Notes: generated by a model not told the origin, from the sequence alone. Shown: positions 33,626-42,723, numbered from the stretch's first letter. The stretch is DNA of 50,377 nucleotides from Chlorogloea sp. CCALA 695 (GCF_003003885.1 NZ_PVWN01000029.1:1-50377), one strand, 5' to 3'. A program made the numbers and translations.

Positions 33626-35317
33626 TTAAGAGTGTGGCTGGTAAGGCTCGTCTTGCTCCCCCCCTGCGGCTTTTTGAGATGCGGTCGGCTGCTTAGAGTT
33701 TTTAAGATAAGGTTCTATTTCATAATCAGGAGCGGCGTACTCTAAATTGCCAGCTAGTACTACCCGACGCTGGGTACGACGATTAGCCCAAAAAGCACCT
33801 GCTATGAATGTGCCAGCCGCGACCGCGACCCCAGATGAAAGAACTAACCACCAAGGTAACGGTACTCCAGTGTTGCTTTGACCTGTTGACTTAGATGCCT
33901 CGTCTTCTTCATGTCCGGCTTCCTCACCTTCCTCAGCTTTGTTGCCACCCCGCAGAGCTTGAGCATAAAGCTGAGGCGCACGCTGGGTGACAATCAAGTT
34001 TCCCTCGACTAGACCACTTTTAACCTCAACCATGCCTCCGGACGTTTGACCTAACGTGACTTCAACAGGCTGAAAGGCATTATCCTTCTGTACAAAGACT
34101 AGCTGCTTGCCATTCGCCTCAACTACAGCTGTACTCTTAATTGCTAAGAGTGCTGTTGTCGTCTGATTGGTTAGGACTTCCAGTTGAGCAAACATTCCTG
34201 GTTTTAGCTCCCCGCTAAAGTTTTTTAGTTCAGCTTTTACTGGTACTACCCGCGTTTCGCCTTCCACCACCGATCCAATCGTGGTAATCCGTCCGCTGAA
34301 GCTGCGGTCAGGTATACCAGCAACTTTTGCGATCGCTTGTTGACCTGTCTTTACTTTGTCTAAATCTTTTTCATAGATATTTGCGGTAGCAAAGACCCGA
34401 CTGTCGTTTACAATCGTCATCAGCTTGCCACCCGCATCTTGAAAAGATTGACCCAGCGTAACTTCTCGATCAGCCACCTTGCCGGAAATAGAAGCCGTTA
34501 CTGTTACCAATCCTTTATCATTGGCGCGGGTTCCTAGTTGTTGTAACCGGGTTTGATAAGTAGAATCGCTAAGGCGGATACGAGTCTGAGCCACCTTAAC
34601 AGTTGACTGAGCGCGTTTGAGTTCTGCTTCTGCTTCAATAACATCCCGACGACTGTTGGCTTCGGTGAATTGAGATTTGGCTTGAGCTAGTTGGGTTTGA
34701 GATTCGAGGGCGTTGCGACGTGGGAGCGCACCTGCAACCGCTAATTGACTGTCCTTGTCGTATCGCTCTTGGGTAAATGCTAACTGGCTCTGCGCTTCTG
34801 CTACCTTAGCAATAGCTATCTGCGAGTATCGTTCATAGTTTTGTTGAGCTAGCTTTAAGTTAGCTTGAGCCTGCTGCAAATCGGCTTGAGCCTCTGCCCG
34901 TTTCTCTTGGGATGTAACACGTAGTTCAACCAAGTCAGGACTATATAGTACGGCGACGGGTTGACCCACTGTCACGGAGGCTCCAGGTTCTACTAACAGC
35001 TCTACCACTTTTGCCCCTTCTATCGGCGTAGTCACCTCTACTTTTTTACTGGGCAAGGTTTCGATCTGCCCGGTAGTCTTAATCCCTATAGCTAGCTGTT
35101 GCCTACGAGCAGGCTCAACTTTAATTCCTAGTTGTTTAGCTGTCTGTGCATTAACTTTAATCGCACCAGTTGGTTCGCCTGTACCCTGAAATTCACTCCC
35201 ACTACCGTGTCCCCCATCAGCCCACACGGCTGTGGGAGTTGCTAGTAGTAGGCTCAACATTACTGAAGAAACGTAACTCAGGGTTTCTGAAGCTTGAGGA
35301 CGGTTGGAGATTCTCAT
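33626..35317 (-). CDS. RND periplasmic adaptor (membrane fusion protein) with extra C-terminal membrane helix
   Basis: 563 residues. A signal sequence (about 15-33) is followed by a His-containing start (GGHGSGSEF), a barrel-sandwich domain (GQIETLPSKKVEVTTPIEGA, VVELLVEPGASVTVGQPVAV), a long coiled-coil hairpin (about 130-235) and beta-barrel parts ending ALRGGNKAEE. Then come an acidic His/Glu stretch (EEGEEAGHEEDE), a hydrophobic helix (about 488-510, WWLVLSSGVAVAAGTFIAGA) and a ~50-residue polar tail. The usual adaptor ends before the helix, so this one may be anchored at both ends. It is first gene of the efflux operon, with a box at 35484-35500. Confidence 0.88.
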   Translation of the reverse strand: MRISNRPQASETLSYVSSVMLSLLLATPTAVWADGGHGSGSEFQGTGEPTGAIKVNAQTAKQLGIKVEPARRQQLAIGIKTTGQIETLPSKKVEVTTPIEGAKVVELLVEPGASVTVGQPVAVLYSPDLVELRVTSQEKRAEAQADLQQAQANLKLAQQNYERYSQIAIAKVAEAQSQLAFTQERYDKDSQLAVAGALPRRNALESQTQLAQAKSQFTEANSRRDVIEAEAELKRAQSTVKVAQTRIRLSDSTYQTRLQQLGTRANDKGLVTVTASISGKVADREVTLGQSFQDAGGKLMTIVNDSRVFATANIYEKDLDKVKTGQQAIAKVAGIPDRSFSGRITTIGSVVEGETRVVPVKAELKNFSGELKPGMFAQLEVLTNQTTTALLAIKSTAVVEANGKQLVFVQKDNAFQPVEVTLGQTSGGMVEVKSGLVEGNLIVTQRAPQLYAQALRGGNKAEEGEEAGHEEDEASKSTGQSNTGVPLPWWLVLSSGVAVAAGTFIAGAFWANRRTQRRVVLAGNLEYAAPDYEIEPYLKNSKQPTASQKAAGGEQDEPYQPHS

Positions 35318-35483
35318 TGCTAAAATTTTTCTAAAGTTACTAAAAACCAGTGTCGCGCTTGAAAGTTGACGTTTTAATATAGAAGGCTATGAGCCAGTTT
35401 TTCTAAATTTTAGCCACGTTGCTCCTGGTAAATTTCATCAGAGAATTTTTATAGCATTGATTACTTAGCTTCTCATACCCAAA

Positions 35484-35500
35484 TGAAATGAGGGTGAAAT
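35484..35500 (-). promoter_or_regulatory. Direct-repeat regulatory box, adaptor-RND operon promoter
   Basis: Sense strand ATTTCACCCTCATTTCA, then 16 bp, then TAAGTAAT. 167 bp before the adaptor start. Confidence 0.72.
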
Positions 35501-35656
35501 TTTTTAGAAAGTAGAGATTAAGTAAAAGTTACTTACAAATGGAAGGTACCTGATCGCAATAAGATTTTTTTGCGAGAGTTTTATTGTGTCAATTGCATTT
35601 TTTCTTAATAGCTGTCTGTGAGATTAGAATTTAACAATTTCCTATAAAAAACCAAA

Positions 35657-35673
35657 ATTTCATCTTGATTTCA
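35657..35673 (+). promoter_or_regulatory. Direct-repeat regulatory box facing the TolC-like gene
   Basis: Plus strand ATTTCATCTTGATTTCA, identical to the porin and 38643 boxes. GAATAATAG follows about 20 bp on, a looser -10 than at the other sites. The gene starts 466 bp downstream, so a long leader or a second promoter is expected. Confidence 0.6.
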
Positions 35674-36138
35674 TAGCTAGGTGTCAACATGGTGAATAAT
35701 AGATTCATTCAAAAAGTAATTACAAATGACAATTAAGACTGGAACAAAGCGTTGTGGTAATGGATAAAGTAATTAATAGTTTAGATGTAATCACTCAGTT
35801 TTTAAAAAAGAGTATTTTACAACGTAACTGCTTAATTCGTTACTGTTAATAATTAATAAAGATATTATTAGCAATTGAGAATAGTGGTATTAGCCAATCT
35901 ATAACTTTAAAATTAAGGGAATTAAATGTATACTTACGAAGAAAAAAAATAGAATTATTTCAAAAAGCAATTATTATGCTGTTATTCAAATTCAAGCTAA
36001 GAAACCTATGACATTTGAGAGGTGATCGCGAGTCTTTAAGTACTTTTATTGAACAACGAGCAATCGCTAGTTCTAAAGCGGTCGTTCTAAATTAGACCTT
36101 GTAATTAGTGACTTATATAACAAGCAGGTATCGATATT

Positions 36139-37740
36139 TTGAAGTTTTCTTATTACTTAGTGGCTGTAGGGACAGGATCAGTAATTGTCTTTAACACAAT
36201 TAATTCAGCTATGTCCCAAACTTTCTCGTCTTTCCAATGTACTAATAATTCATGTATCTTATTAAACTCCCTTTGGCGACCAGATTCCATACCAAACATA
36301 GCAGATGGAAATAAGCCCATTGCAATATCTGAAATTTATGACTTTGCTCAATCTCCTGCTCCTAGCTCAATGCCTTTGGCAAGTCCCAAACCACCAAATC
36401 TAACAGATATTCTTAGCGAAAGGACTCCCGTACCTAGCAAGCTCAATCCTAGTCCAAATCCGTTACAATTTCCAACTAAACCAGAAGAAGTGCGACTTGA
36501 AGCAACAGAAGCAATTAGCTTGCAACAGGCATTGGAATTAGCACGGCGCAATAATCGGCAATTACAAGTTGCTTTGCTGACTTTAGAACGCAGTCGCGCC
36601 AACGTGCGAGAAGCTCAAGCCGAGGAATATCCAACTTTAAACATTCGAGGGGGGTTAAATAACGCAGGAAGTAACGTGTTTAGCTATGAATCTAATAATT
36701 TTGGCAGTAGTACTGGAAGTTCTACCGCTTTACGCGGCACGGCACAACTAAGCTATAACGTCTATACAGCCGGAGCTAGAACAGCCCGCGTCCGCGCCGC
36801 CGAGGAACAACTACGATTCGACCAACTTGACGTTGAACGCTTAACTGAGCAACTGCGCTTAGATGTATCTAACGACTACTACGACTTGCAACAAGCTGAT
36901 GAACAAGTACGCATTAACCGAGCCGCCGTAACCAACGCCGAAGCGAGTTTACGTGATGCTCAAGCGCTAGAACAAGCAGGAGTAGGAACTCGGTTTGATG
37001 TCTTACGATCGCAAGTCCAACTTGCTAATGCCAATCAAAATTTAACTAATGCTTTGAGCCAACAGCAAGTTTCCCGCCGCCAGTTGGTAAATCGCTTGAG
37101 TTTATCTCAAGTAGCCAATGCGATCGCTTCAGATCCCGTAGAAATAGCTGGGGTTTGGGACTTGCCATTGGAAGACAGTATTATTCAAGCTTTTCAAAAT
37201 CGGGCCGAGTTACAACAAGACTTAGTACAGCGTAATATCAGTGAACAAAACCGTCGGCTGGCATTAGCCAGTATCAAACCTACAGTTGCAGTTAGCAGCA
37301 ACTACAACATCAGCGATACTTTTAATGATGATGAAAGCTTTGGCGATGATTATTCCCTGGGTGCAAATGTAACGTGGAACTTGTACGATGGCGGCGCAGC
37401 TAAAGCTAGAGCTAGAGCGCAATCCGCAAATATTGCGATCGCCGAAACAAGTTTTGCCGATACTCGCAACCAAGTAAGGTTTGAAGTAGAGCAAGCTTAT
37501 AGTAGTTTGCAATCAAATTTAGCAAATATTCAAACCGCCTCCGTTGCTTTAGAACAGGCTAGAGAAGCTTTGCGCCTAGCCAGGTTACGCTTCCAAGCTG
37601 GAGTAGGAACTCAAACCGATGTCATTAGCGCTGAAAACGATCTAACTCAAGCGGAAGGCAATCGAGTTACAGCTGTTTTAGATTACAACCGAGCTTTGGC
37701 AAGTTTGACTAGAGCAATTAGTAATGATCAGCCCCGCTAA
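36139..37740 (+). CDS. TolC-family outer-membrane channel protein
   Basis: 533 residues from TTG 36139, the first possible start after an in-frame TAA. It gives a signal-like N-terminus (YYLVAVGTGSVIVFNTINSA). A proline-rich linker (about 65-120) leads to two OEP repeats: SLQQALELARRNNRQLQVAL with LRLDVSNDYYDLQQADEQV, and VRFEVEQAYSSLQSNLAN with RLRFQAGVGTQTDVISAEND. TolC-type trimers form the exit duct of RND pumps. It is divergent from the adaptor-pump operon and shares its control region, so it is the probable partner. Confidence 0.88.
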   Translation: MKFSYYLVAVGTGSVIVFNTINSAMSQTFSSFQCTNNSCILLNSLWRPDSIPNIADGNKPIAISEIYDFAQSPAPSSMPLASPKPPNLTDILSERTPVPSKLNPSPNPLQFPTKPEEVRLEATEAISLQQALELARRNNRQLQVALLTLERSRANVREAQAEEYPTLNIRGGLNNAGSNVFSYESNNFGSSTGSSTALRGTAQLSYNVYTAGARTARVRAAEEQLRFDQLDVERLTEQLRLDVSNDYYDLQQADEQVRINRAAVTNAEASLRDAQALEQAGVGTRFDVLRSQVQLANANQNLTNALSQQQVSRRQLVNRLSLSQVANAIASDPVEIAGVWDLPLEDSIIQAFQNRAELQQDLVQRNISEQNRRLALASIKPTVAVSSNYNISDTFNDDESFGDDYSLGANVTWNLYDGGAAKARARAQSANIAIAETSFADTRNQVRFEVEQAYSSLQSNLANIQTASVALEQAREALRLARLRFQAGVGTQTDVISAENDLTQAEGNRVTAVLDYNRALASLTRAISNDQPR

Positions 37741-38077
37741 TCAGATGATACAGCGCTTTCGGCTATTATGCAATATAGTTTTCTCCTTGCCCCTCTCCTA
37801 TCATCGCTCCTTGCCCCTCTCCTATCATCGCTTTTAGCTTTTAGGATGTACCTCATAGCTGCCGGAAGTGCTGTAAAGGCAAAAAAAGGTTTCATCGCAA
37901 AAAATAGTGGACTGAAATAATTCAGCTAGAAAAAAGCTTGTTTGTACCTGATAAAGCTTATATCCCCATTCAAAGTTAAATCTATTACTGATTTCTTTTT
38001 CTAAGGAGTTTTCCGTCCTTAACAAATTTTTGTGGCACAACTTGAAATCCTAGCTACTGTACCTAAAAAGCTAGCTA
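37741..38077. other. Gap behind the TolC-like gene
   Basis: It contains the 24-bp tandem repeat at 37783-37830. A minus-strand reading at 37834-38040 has no recognisable homology or ribosome site and is not called. No terminator was seen. Confidence 0.4.
37783..37830 (+). repeat. Perfect tandem duplication of 24 bp
   Basis: Two adjacent identical units beginning CTCCTTGCCCCTCTCC (37783-37806 and 37807-37830) lie 43 bp past the TolC-like stop. Likely a replication-slippage product. Confidence 0.9.
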
Positions 38078-38554
38078 TTAAAAATAAACTCTAAATCGGG
38101 CAAGCCCTAAAGGAATAGCTGCATTCATACCAATCAGTTTAGCTGAAACTGGGTACAGCCAGGCGTTAGAGCGTCCTATAATTTTTACATTTTTCATAAC
38201 CACTTTCAACCTGTTTCCAGGAGCAACTGGTTCAGCAAAAGAGATTGTAACTTTCTTTCCGTCTTTAGAGATGCTATTAGCAATTATGTTTCCAGACTTG
38301 TCAAATACACTAATACTATTACTGACAGTTAGACCTTGGGGAACACCGATTGACAATTGGGAGAGAGCATTACTACCTTGAGGAATATTAATTTGAAAAG
38401 TATGTCTGACGAGCCTCCATTTACTTTGAGGAAATTGCACGGGGCTAACGATGCGAGGAATTCTATCAATTGCTGTTAGTGGGTTTCCATAAGCAGCGAG
38501 ATTAAAAGAAGTGGTTATTAAAGTTAAGACAACCGTAAAAAGTATTCTTGTCAT
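38078..38554 (-). CDS. DUF2808 exported protein
   Basis: 158 residues from ATG 38554 (MTRILFTVVLTLITTSFNLA), giving a clean signal peptide. The reading to 38635 overlaps the promoter. The mature part has WRLVRHTFQINIPQGSNALS, IGVPQGLTVSNSISVFD, KVTISFAEPVAPGNRLKVVM and GRSNAWLYPVSAKLIGMNA, the full DUF2808 pattern. It is an exported cyanobacterial family of unknown function. The box at 38643-38659 with a spaced TATTTAAT precedes it. It is the intact parent type of the truncated copy at 22680. Confidence 0.85.
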   Translation of the reverse strand: MTRILFTVVLTLITTSFNLAAYGNPLTAIDRIPRIVSPVQFPQSKWRLVRHTFQINIPQGSNALSQLSIGVPQGLTVSNSISVFDKSGNIIANSISKDGKKVTISFAEPVAPGNRLKVVMKNVKIIGRSNAWLYPVSAKLIGMNAAIPLGLARFRVYF

Positions 38555-38642
38555 TATTCTAATTTCTAGTGATTTAGTTAATAACTGCTCTTCAATTTTT
38601 GTTTGAGACACACTTACTATTAAATAGGTTTGCACATAGCCA

Positions 38643-38659
38643 TGAAATCAAGATGAAAT
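38643..38659 (-). promoter_or_regulatory. Direct-repeat regulatory box, DUF2808 gene
   Basis: Sense strand ATTTCATCTTGATTTCA, then 16 bp, then TATTTAAT. 89 bp before ATG 38554. Confidence 0.72.
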
Positions 38660-38835
38660 TATTGAATATAAGCTAGAAAAAGTATAAAATTACTTAATTG
38701 TCTATTTGAATTAGAAAGTTGACGCTACGGCAGTACAGTGAACACTGAGTTATTCGAGGTGTTGGATTAATGGTAGTGAGTCAAAATGATGTAGATTTGG
38801 TAAAGTAAAGAATCAACTATCACATTACTCACGTA

Positions 38836-38943
38836 ATGGAATGTTGGCTCTGTGGTCATGCTAAGACCCATAAACACGGCAAAAAGTCCAATGGACATCA
38901 ACGCTATTTCTGCCCCTCCAAGTCGCAAAAACTCTTTCAGTAG
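38836..38943 (+). pseudogene. IS1-family InsA zinc-finger fragment
   Basis: 35 codons: MECWLCGHAKTHKHGKKSNG, then HQRYFCPSKSQKLFQ and TAG. It is the InsA N-terminus with its CxxC...C pattern, cut short. The following 38944-39110 has no recognised content. Confidence 0.6.
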
Positions 38944-39124
38944 AAGGTGTCGCTCCCCCCTTAGCTGTCCGATTGATCTTGCTAGCTTACATGATTGGAA
39001 TTGTTATTCTTGGACTATTATTAGGATTAAGCATTCAACAGCGTCGGAGGCAGAAGGCAGTCATCCAAGAACATAGATTGATTGTACATTCCTAATTCAA
39101 GATGACGCTGGTGAAGTGTAATTG

Positions 39125-39778
39125 TTATTTCCGTGCTGTTAGCTTGAGAATTCTTAGCCCTAAGATTCCGAATCCAAGGATCATTGATAGGGCGATCGCT
39201 GCAATAATCCATTGAGCGTCTGATTGGCTAGAGGAGAGAGCGCCCTGTTGCGCTGTTATGGAGACCGCAGTTTTTTCGGATTCTGTTAATTTTTCGGGTA
39301 GTGGAGAAGTCTCTGTATTATTTGCGGGTGCAGCAGCACTTGGTGCAACGATGACATCGTACTTCAACTGAAATGACTGAAACTCGGCTTGAGTTTTGGG
39401 CGTGCAGCTTAACTCTAGTTGATAACGCTTAGGGCCAGGAAAAATAATATCTGCACTAGGAACACTTTGATACTTTTCAGCATTAATAGCTTGGATAGCA
39501 GGCTGTAAAACAGGCAAATCGCCCTCTTTACGAGGTTGCGAGTAAACGGACATCTGACAGTTAGCCTGCTCTAGCGACAGAATTTGCCCTCCTTTACGGG
39601 TTAAGGCAACCCAGGCTTTAGCAGGCTCTCCAGCTTTAGGATTATGGTTAGGCTCAACGTGCCAAACGCCAGCCACATCCCCAGATATCTGAACATTGTG
39701 GGCTGTAGCAGAACTGCCGAATAAGAGCAAAAGTAGAGTACAGCCTAGAGTTTGATCTAAATTTAATCGGTAAGTCAT
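39125..39778 (-). CDS. Membrane-anchored exported protein of a cyanobacterial metal-locus family
   Basis: 217 residues. A signal peptide (about 10-26, SSATA-HN) leads to a beta-rich exported domain: VQISGDVAGVWHVEPNHNPK, AWVALTRKGGQILSL and FPGPKRYQLELSCTPKT. A Pro/Thr linker and a C-terminal membrane helix (about 188-208) complete it. Similar proteins are found near metal-efflux genes in cyanobacteria (recalled, not searched), and the plan suggests a YtkA-like exported domain. No metal ligands stand out except His27 and His49. It is 160 bp from ziaR on the same strand. Function not assigned. Confidence 0.6.
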   Translation of the reverse strand: MTYRLNLDQTLGCTLLLLLFGSSATAHNVQISGDVAGVWHVEPNHNPKAGEPAKAWVALTRKGGQILSLEQANCQMSVYSQPRKEGDLPVLQPAIQAINAEKYQSVPSADIIFPGPKRYQLELSCTPKTQAEFQSFQLKYDVIVAPSAAAPANNTETSPLPEKLTESEKTAVSITAQQGALSSSQSDAQWIIAAIALSMILGFGILGLRILKLTARK

Positions 39779-39935
39779 GAAATTTTATTTTAGATTTTGG
39801 CATGAAGTCACCTTCTATGTCCAAAGACAAATTGTCAAACTTCACTTTAGTTCTGAAAAGGCAGAGAGTAAGTGTCTCTAAACAGTAATTATGTCAGCAA
39901 GTATTATTACTCAGCAAACATAACATTTAAACCAG

Positions 39936-40337
39936 TCAGCTAGTTTCGTCAAGATGTTCGGCTACCTCTCGATACAAATTAATGACATGATTATCTGCAA
40001 GGCTGTAATGAACATTGCGCCCTTCCTTGCGGTATTTCACGAGACGTTGCGCTCGTAGAACGCGAAGCTGGTGAGACACGGCAGACTCGCTCATCTTGAG
40101 AATCGTTGCCAATTCACATACACATAACTCTTTAGTTGCTAGTACCGAGAGTAAGCGTAATCGGGTTGGATCTGCCAGGGTTCCAAAGAACTCTGCCATC
40201 TGTTGCGCCTTTTCCAGGGGTAGCATTTCTGGATGTAATTGCTGTATCTGATCGAGATGCACTGGGCAGTGCGATTCACACTGCGGTGTACCTCCGGGAT
40301 CAGAAATAAATTGTGCTGTTTGAATAGGTTGGATCAT
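39936..40337 (-). CDS. ziaR: ArsR/SmtB-family zinc-responsive repressor (ZiaR type)
   Basis: 133 residues from ATG 40337 (MIQPIQTAQF). The longer reading covers the operator and is rejected. The winged helix spans about 44-112 (FFGTLADPTRLRLLSVL, SESAVSHQLRVLRAQRLVKY). Two metal sites are visible: alpha-3N with Cys20, His23/Cys24/His27 and the ELCVCEL pair Cys72/Cys74, and alpha-5 with Asp115, His117, His128 and Glu131. The alpha-5 spacing is identical to SmtB. It represses the divergent P-type ATPase until Zn binds. The operator at 40408-40425 lies between them. Confidence 0.9.
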   Translation of the reverse strand: MIQPIQTAQFISDPGGTPQCESHCPVHLDQIQQLHPEMLPLEKAQQMAEFFGTLADPTRLRLLSVLATKELCVCELATILKMSESAVSHQLRVLRAQRLVKYRKEGRNVHYSLADNHVINLYREVAEHLDETS

Positions 40338-40407
40338 GAAATTGGTATTGAAGGAGTAAAAAGTCTCTAACTTTAGTATAAAGAGTGAAACTGATAATCG
40401 TTCTATA

Positions 40408-40425
40408 TATGAACGATCTTTCATA
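40408..40425. promoter_or_regulatory. SmtB/ZiaR-type operator
   Basis: Palindrome TATGAACGATCTTTCATA, close to the TGAA-N6-TTCA core of SmtB sites. It lies in the 142-bp gap between ziaR and ziaA, about 55 bp before the ATPase start. Confidence 0.75.
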
Positions 40426-40479
40426 CATTTGTTAAACTGAGTTACAATTTGGACAACCTTTGCGTTGTAGCCAATCACC

Positions 40480-42723
40480 GTGACTCAAAAATCCGCACTC
40501 AAAACCCAACAGTTGCAGGTTGGTGGGATGGACTGTCCTAGTTGTGAGATGAAGATTGAAACCGCTTTGCAAAAGCTGGCGGGTGTTACTGAGGTTTCCG
40601 TTGATGTTTTAACGGAACGGATGACAATATCGTATGACCCACAGCAAGTAGACGAGAAGGCGATCGCGGCTCGTGTCATCTCACTGGGTTACACCATTGT
40701 CACGACCAAACCGAAGAGTTCTGTCCAAAACAATAACGACTATAATCGCAGCACGGACCACAGCCCTAACGAGGGTACTGCCCATAGCCACAGTCATGCA
40801 GGGCATAGTCATGAAGCTGATAACAGGGATGATGATGGTCACAACCATCATCACGGGGATGGTGAATTTGATTTGAAACGGGAAGGGCTGGGGGTAGGAG
40901 CCGTCGTTGTGCTGTTCGTTCTAGGTTCCATCTTTGAGGAGACTCTACATAGTACACCGTTTTCCATCGCTGAATATGCCGTTTTTATTCCTGCTTATTT
41001 GTTAAGTGGGTGGGGTGTCTTGACCAGTGCTGGACGTAATATCCTTAAAGGGCAAGTGTTCGATGAAAACTTCCTGATGACGATTGCCACTTTAGGGGCA
41101 ATTGCCATCCACCAACTTCCAGAAGCAGTAGGAGTGATGCTATTCTTCAAGGTCGGCGAATTGTTCCAAGAAACGGCAGTTAGCCGCTCCAAGCGCTCTA
41201 TTTCATCACTGTTAGAAATCCGTCCAGACTCTGCCAATCTCAAAACTGATAATGGCATTAAAACCGTTTCCCCAGAAGTAGTTAAAGTGGGAGACATAAT
41301 TCTGGTCAAGCCCGGTGAGAAGGTTCCATTGGATGGAGAAATTCTCGATGGCAACTCTCAAGTTGATACATCTGCTCTAACCGGGGAATCGGTTCCCCGC
41401 ACCATTGGTGTAGGAGAAACAGTGTTAGCGGGGATGATTAACCAATCTGGGGTGCTGACGATTAAAGTCATGAAACTGTTTGGTGAATCATCAATCGCCC
41501 GGATTTTAGACCTGGTACAAAACGCCAGCAGTAAGAAGTCCCAAACGCAGAAATTCATTACTAGATTTGCCCAACGTTATACTCCAGTGGTTGTGATTTT
41601 ATCCTTGGCAGTAGCTATACTACCGCCGTTATTTATTCCAGGTGCTACCCATGCAGAATGGGTGTATCGAGCATTAGTGCTGCTAGTTATTTCCTGCCCT
41701 TGTGGACTTGTGATTAGTATTCCCCTGGGTTACTTTGGCGGCATTGGCGGGGCAGCAAAGCGAGGGATACTTGTTAAAGGCTCCACTTTTCTAGATAGTC
41801 TGGCAGAGGTTAAAGCTGTTGCCTTTGATAAGACAGGCACACTGACCAAAGGTGTATTTAAAGTCACTGAAATAGTATCCTGCAATGGGTTCAATCAAGC
41901 AGAATTACTAAAGCTAGCAGCAGAAGCAGAATTAAATTCTAACCACCCAATTGCCAAATCTATCCGAGAAGCTTATGGAAAACCAATTGATGAATCCACT
42001 ATCTCCAACTACACCGAGATAGCGGCTCACGGCATTCAGGCAAAGATAGAAAATCGGCTGGTGCTAGCAGGAAACGATCGCTTGATGCACCGAGAAAACA
42101 TCGACCACGACACCTGTAATGTGGAAGGGACAGTGGTTCACCTGGCAGTGGAACAGATTTATGCCGGATATATTGTGATCTCCGATGAGCCAAAGCCAGA
42201 TGCAGTCCAGGCAATTAAGTCTCTCAAAGCATTAGGAGTTAAAAATGTCATGATGTTAACCGGGGACTCTGAAGGTGTTGCTAAACGGGTTGCCAAAACT
42301 TTAGGCGTGGATTCCTACCAAGCGGAACTGTTGCCGGAAGATAAAGTCACTGCTATTGAGCAATTGCTCCGGCAAGTGGGACCGAAGGGCAAAGTCGCCT
42401 TTGTCGGGGACGGAATTAATGATGCTCCGGTAATTGCTAGAGCCGACGTGGGAATAGCAATGGGTGGAATAGGGTCAGATGCGGCAATCGAAACGGCGGA
42501 CATAGTAATCATGACTGATGCCCCTTCTAAGGTGGCAGAAGCGATGCAGGTCGCTAGAAAAACTCACTCAATTGTTTGGCAAAATATCATCTTTGCTATG
42601 GTTGTCAAAGCAATCTTCATTGCTCTAGGTATTTTTGGACTAGCAAGTATGTGGGAAGCTGTGTTTGCCGATGTAGGGGTTGCTTTAGCGGCTATTTTTA
42701 ACGCTACTAGAGTGCTGAAATAG
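40480..42723 (+). CDS. ziaA: Zinc-transporting P1B-type ATPase (ZiaA type)
   Basis: 747 residues from GTG 40480, which places the HMA domain at the N-terminus. That domain has GMDCPSC (Cys19, Cys22). A His-rich linker (about 100-130: HSHSHAGHSHE, HNHHHGD) follows, then eight membrane helices. ISCPCGLV (near 407) is the metal-channel motif of Zn/Cd pumps. DKTGTLTKG (Asp near 450), NSNHPIAK and VGDGINDAPV complete the P-type core. It pumps Zn(II) (perhaps Cd or Pb) out of the cytoplasm. Divergent ziaR and the operator complete the switch. Confidence 0.93.
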   Translation: MTQKSALKTQQLQVGGMDCPSCEMKIETALQKLAGVTEVSVDVLTERMTISYDPQQVDEKAIAARVISLGYTIVTTKPKSSVQNNNDYNRSTDHSPNEGTAHSHSHAGHSHEADNRDDDGHNHHHGDGEFDLKREGLGVGAVVVLFVLGSIFEETLHSTPFSIAEYAVFIPAYLLSGWGVLTSAGRNILKGQVFDENFLMTIATLGAIAIHQLPEAVGVMLFFKVGELFQETAVSRSKRSISSLLEIRPDSANLKTDNGIKTVSPEVVKVGDIILVKPGEKVPLDGEILDGNSQVDTSALTGESVPRTIGVGETVLAGMINQSGVLTIKVMKLFGESSIARILDLVQNASSKKSQTQKFITRFAQRYTPVVVILSLAVAILPPLFIPGATHAEWVYRALVLLVISCPCGLVISIPLGYFGGIGGAAKRGILVKGSTFLDSLAEVKAVAFDKTGTLTKGVFKVTEIVSCNGFNQAELLKLAAEAELNSNHPIAKSIREAYGKPIDESTISNYTEIAAHGIQAKIENRLVLAGNDRLMHRENIDHDTCNVEGTVVHLAVEQIYAGYIVISDEPKPDAVQAIKSLKALGVKNVMMLTGDSEGVAKRVAKTLGVDSYQAELLPEDKVTAIEQLLRQVGPKGKVAFVGDGINDAPVIARADVGIAMGGIGSDAAIETADIVIMTDAPSKVAEAMQVARKTHSIVWQNIIFAMVVKAIFIALGIFGLASMWEAVFADVGVALAAIFNATRVLK

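Larger units (their letters stand above)
35318..36138. other. 820-bp divergent control region between adaptor-pump and TolC-like genes
   Basis: It holds two direct-repeat boxes facing outwards (35484-35500 to the left, 35657-35673 to the right). The rest is AT-rich, and no coding sequence with a start and homology was found between 35700 and 36138. A short stretch near 36005-36090 with scattered codons may be a gene relic, family not recognised. Confidence 0.5.

Noticed and set aside
36348-36602. Minus-strand reading inside the TolC-like gene
   Set aside because: Antisense shadow of a clear coding sequence; the same holds for other opposite-frame readings inside merA-like, RND, adaptor, porin and ATPase genes.
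37834-38040. 68-codon minus-strand reading
   Set aside because: No homology or ribosome site; low-complexity AT-rich stretch.
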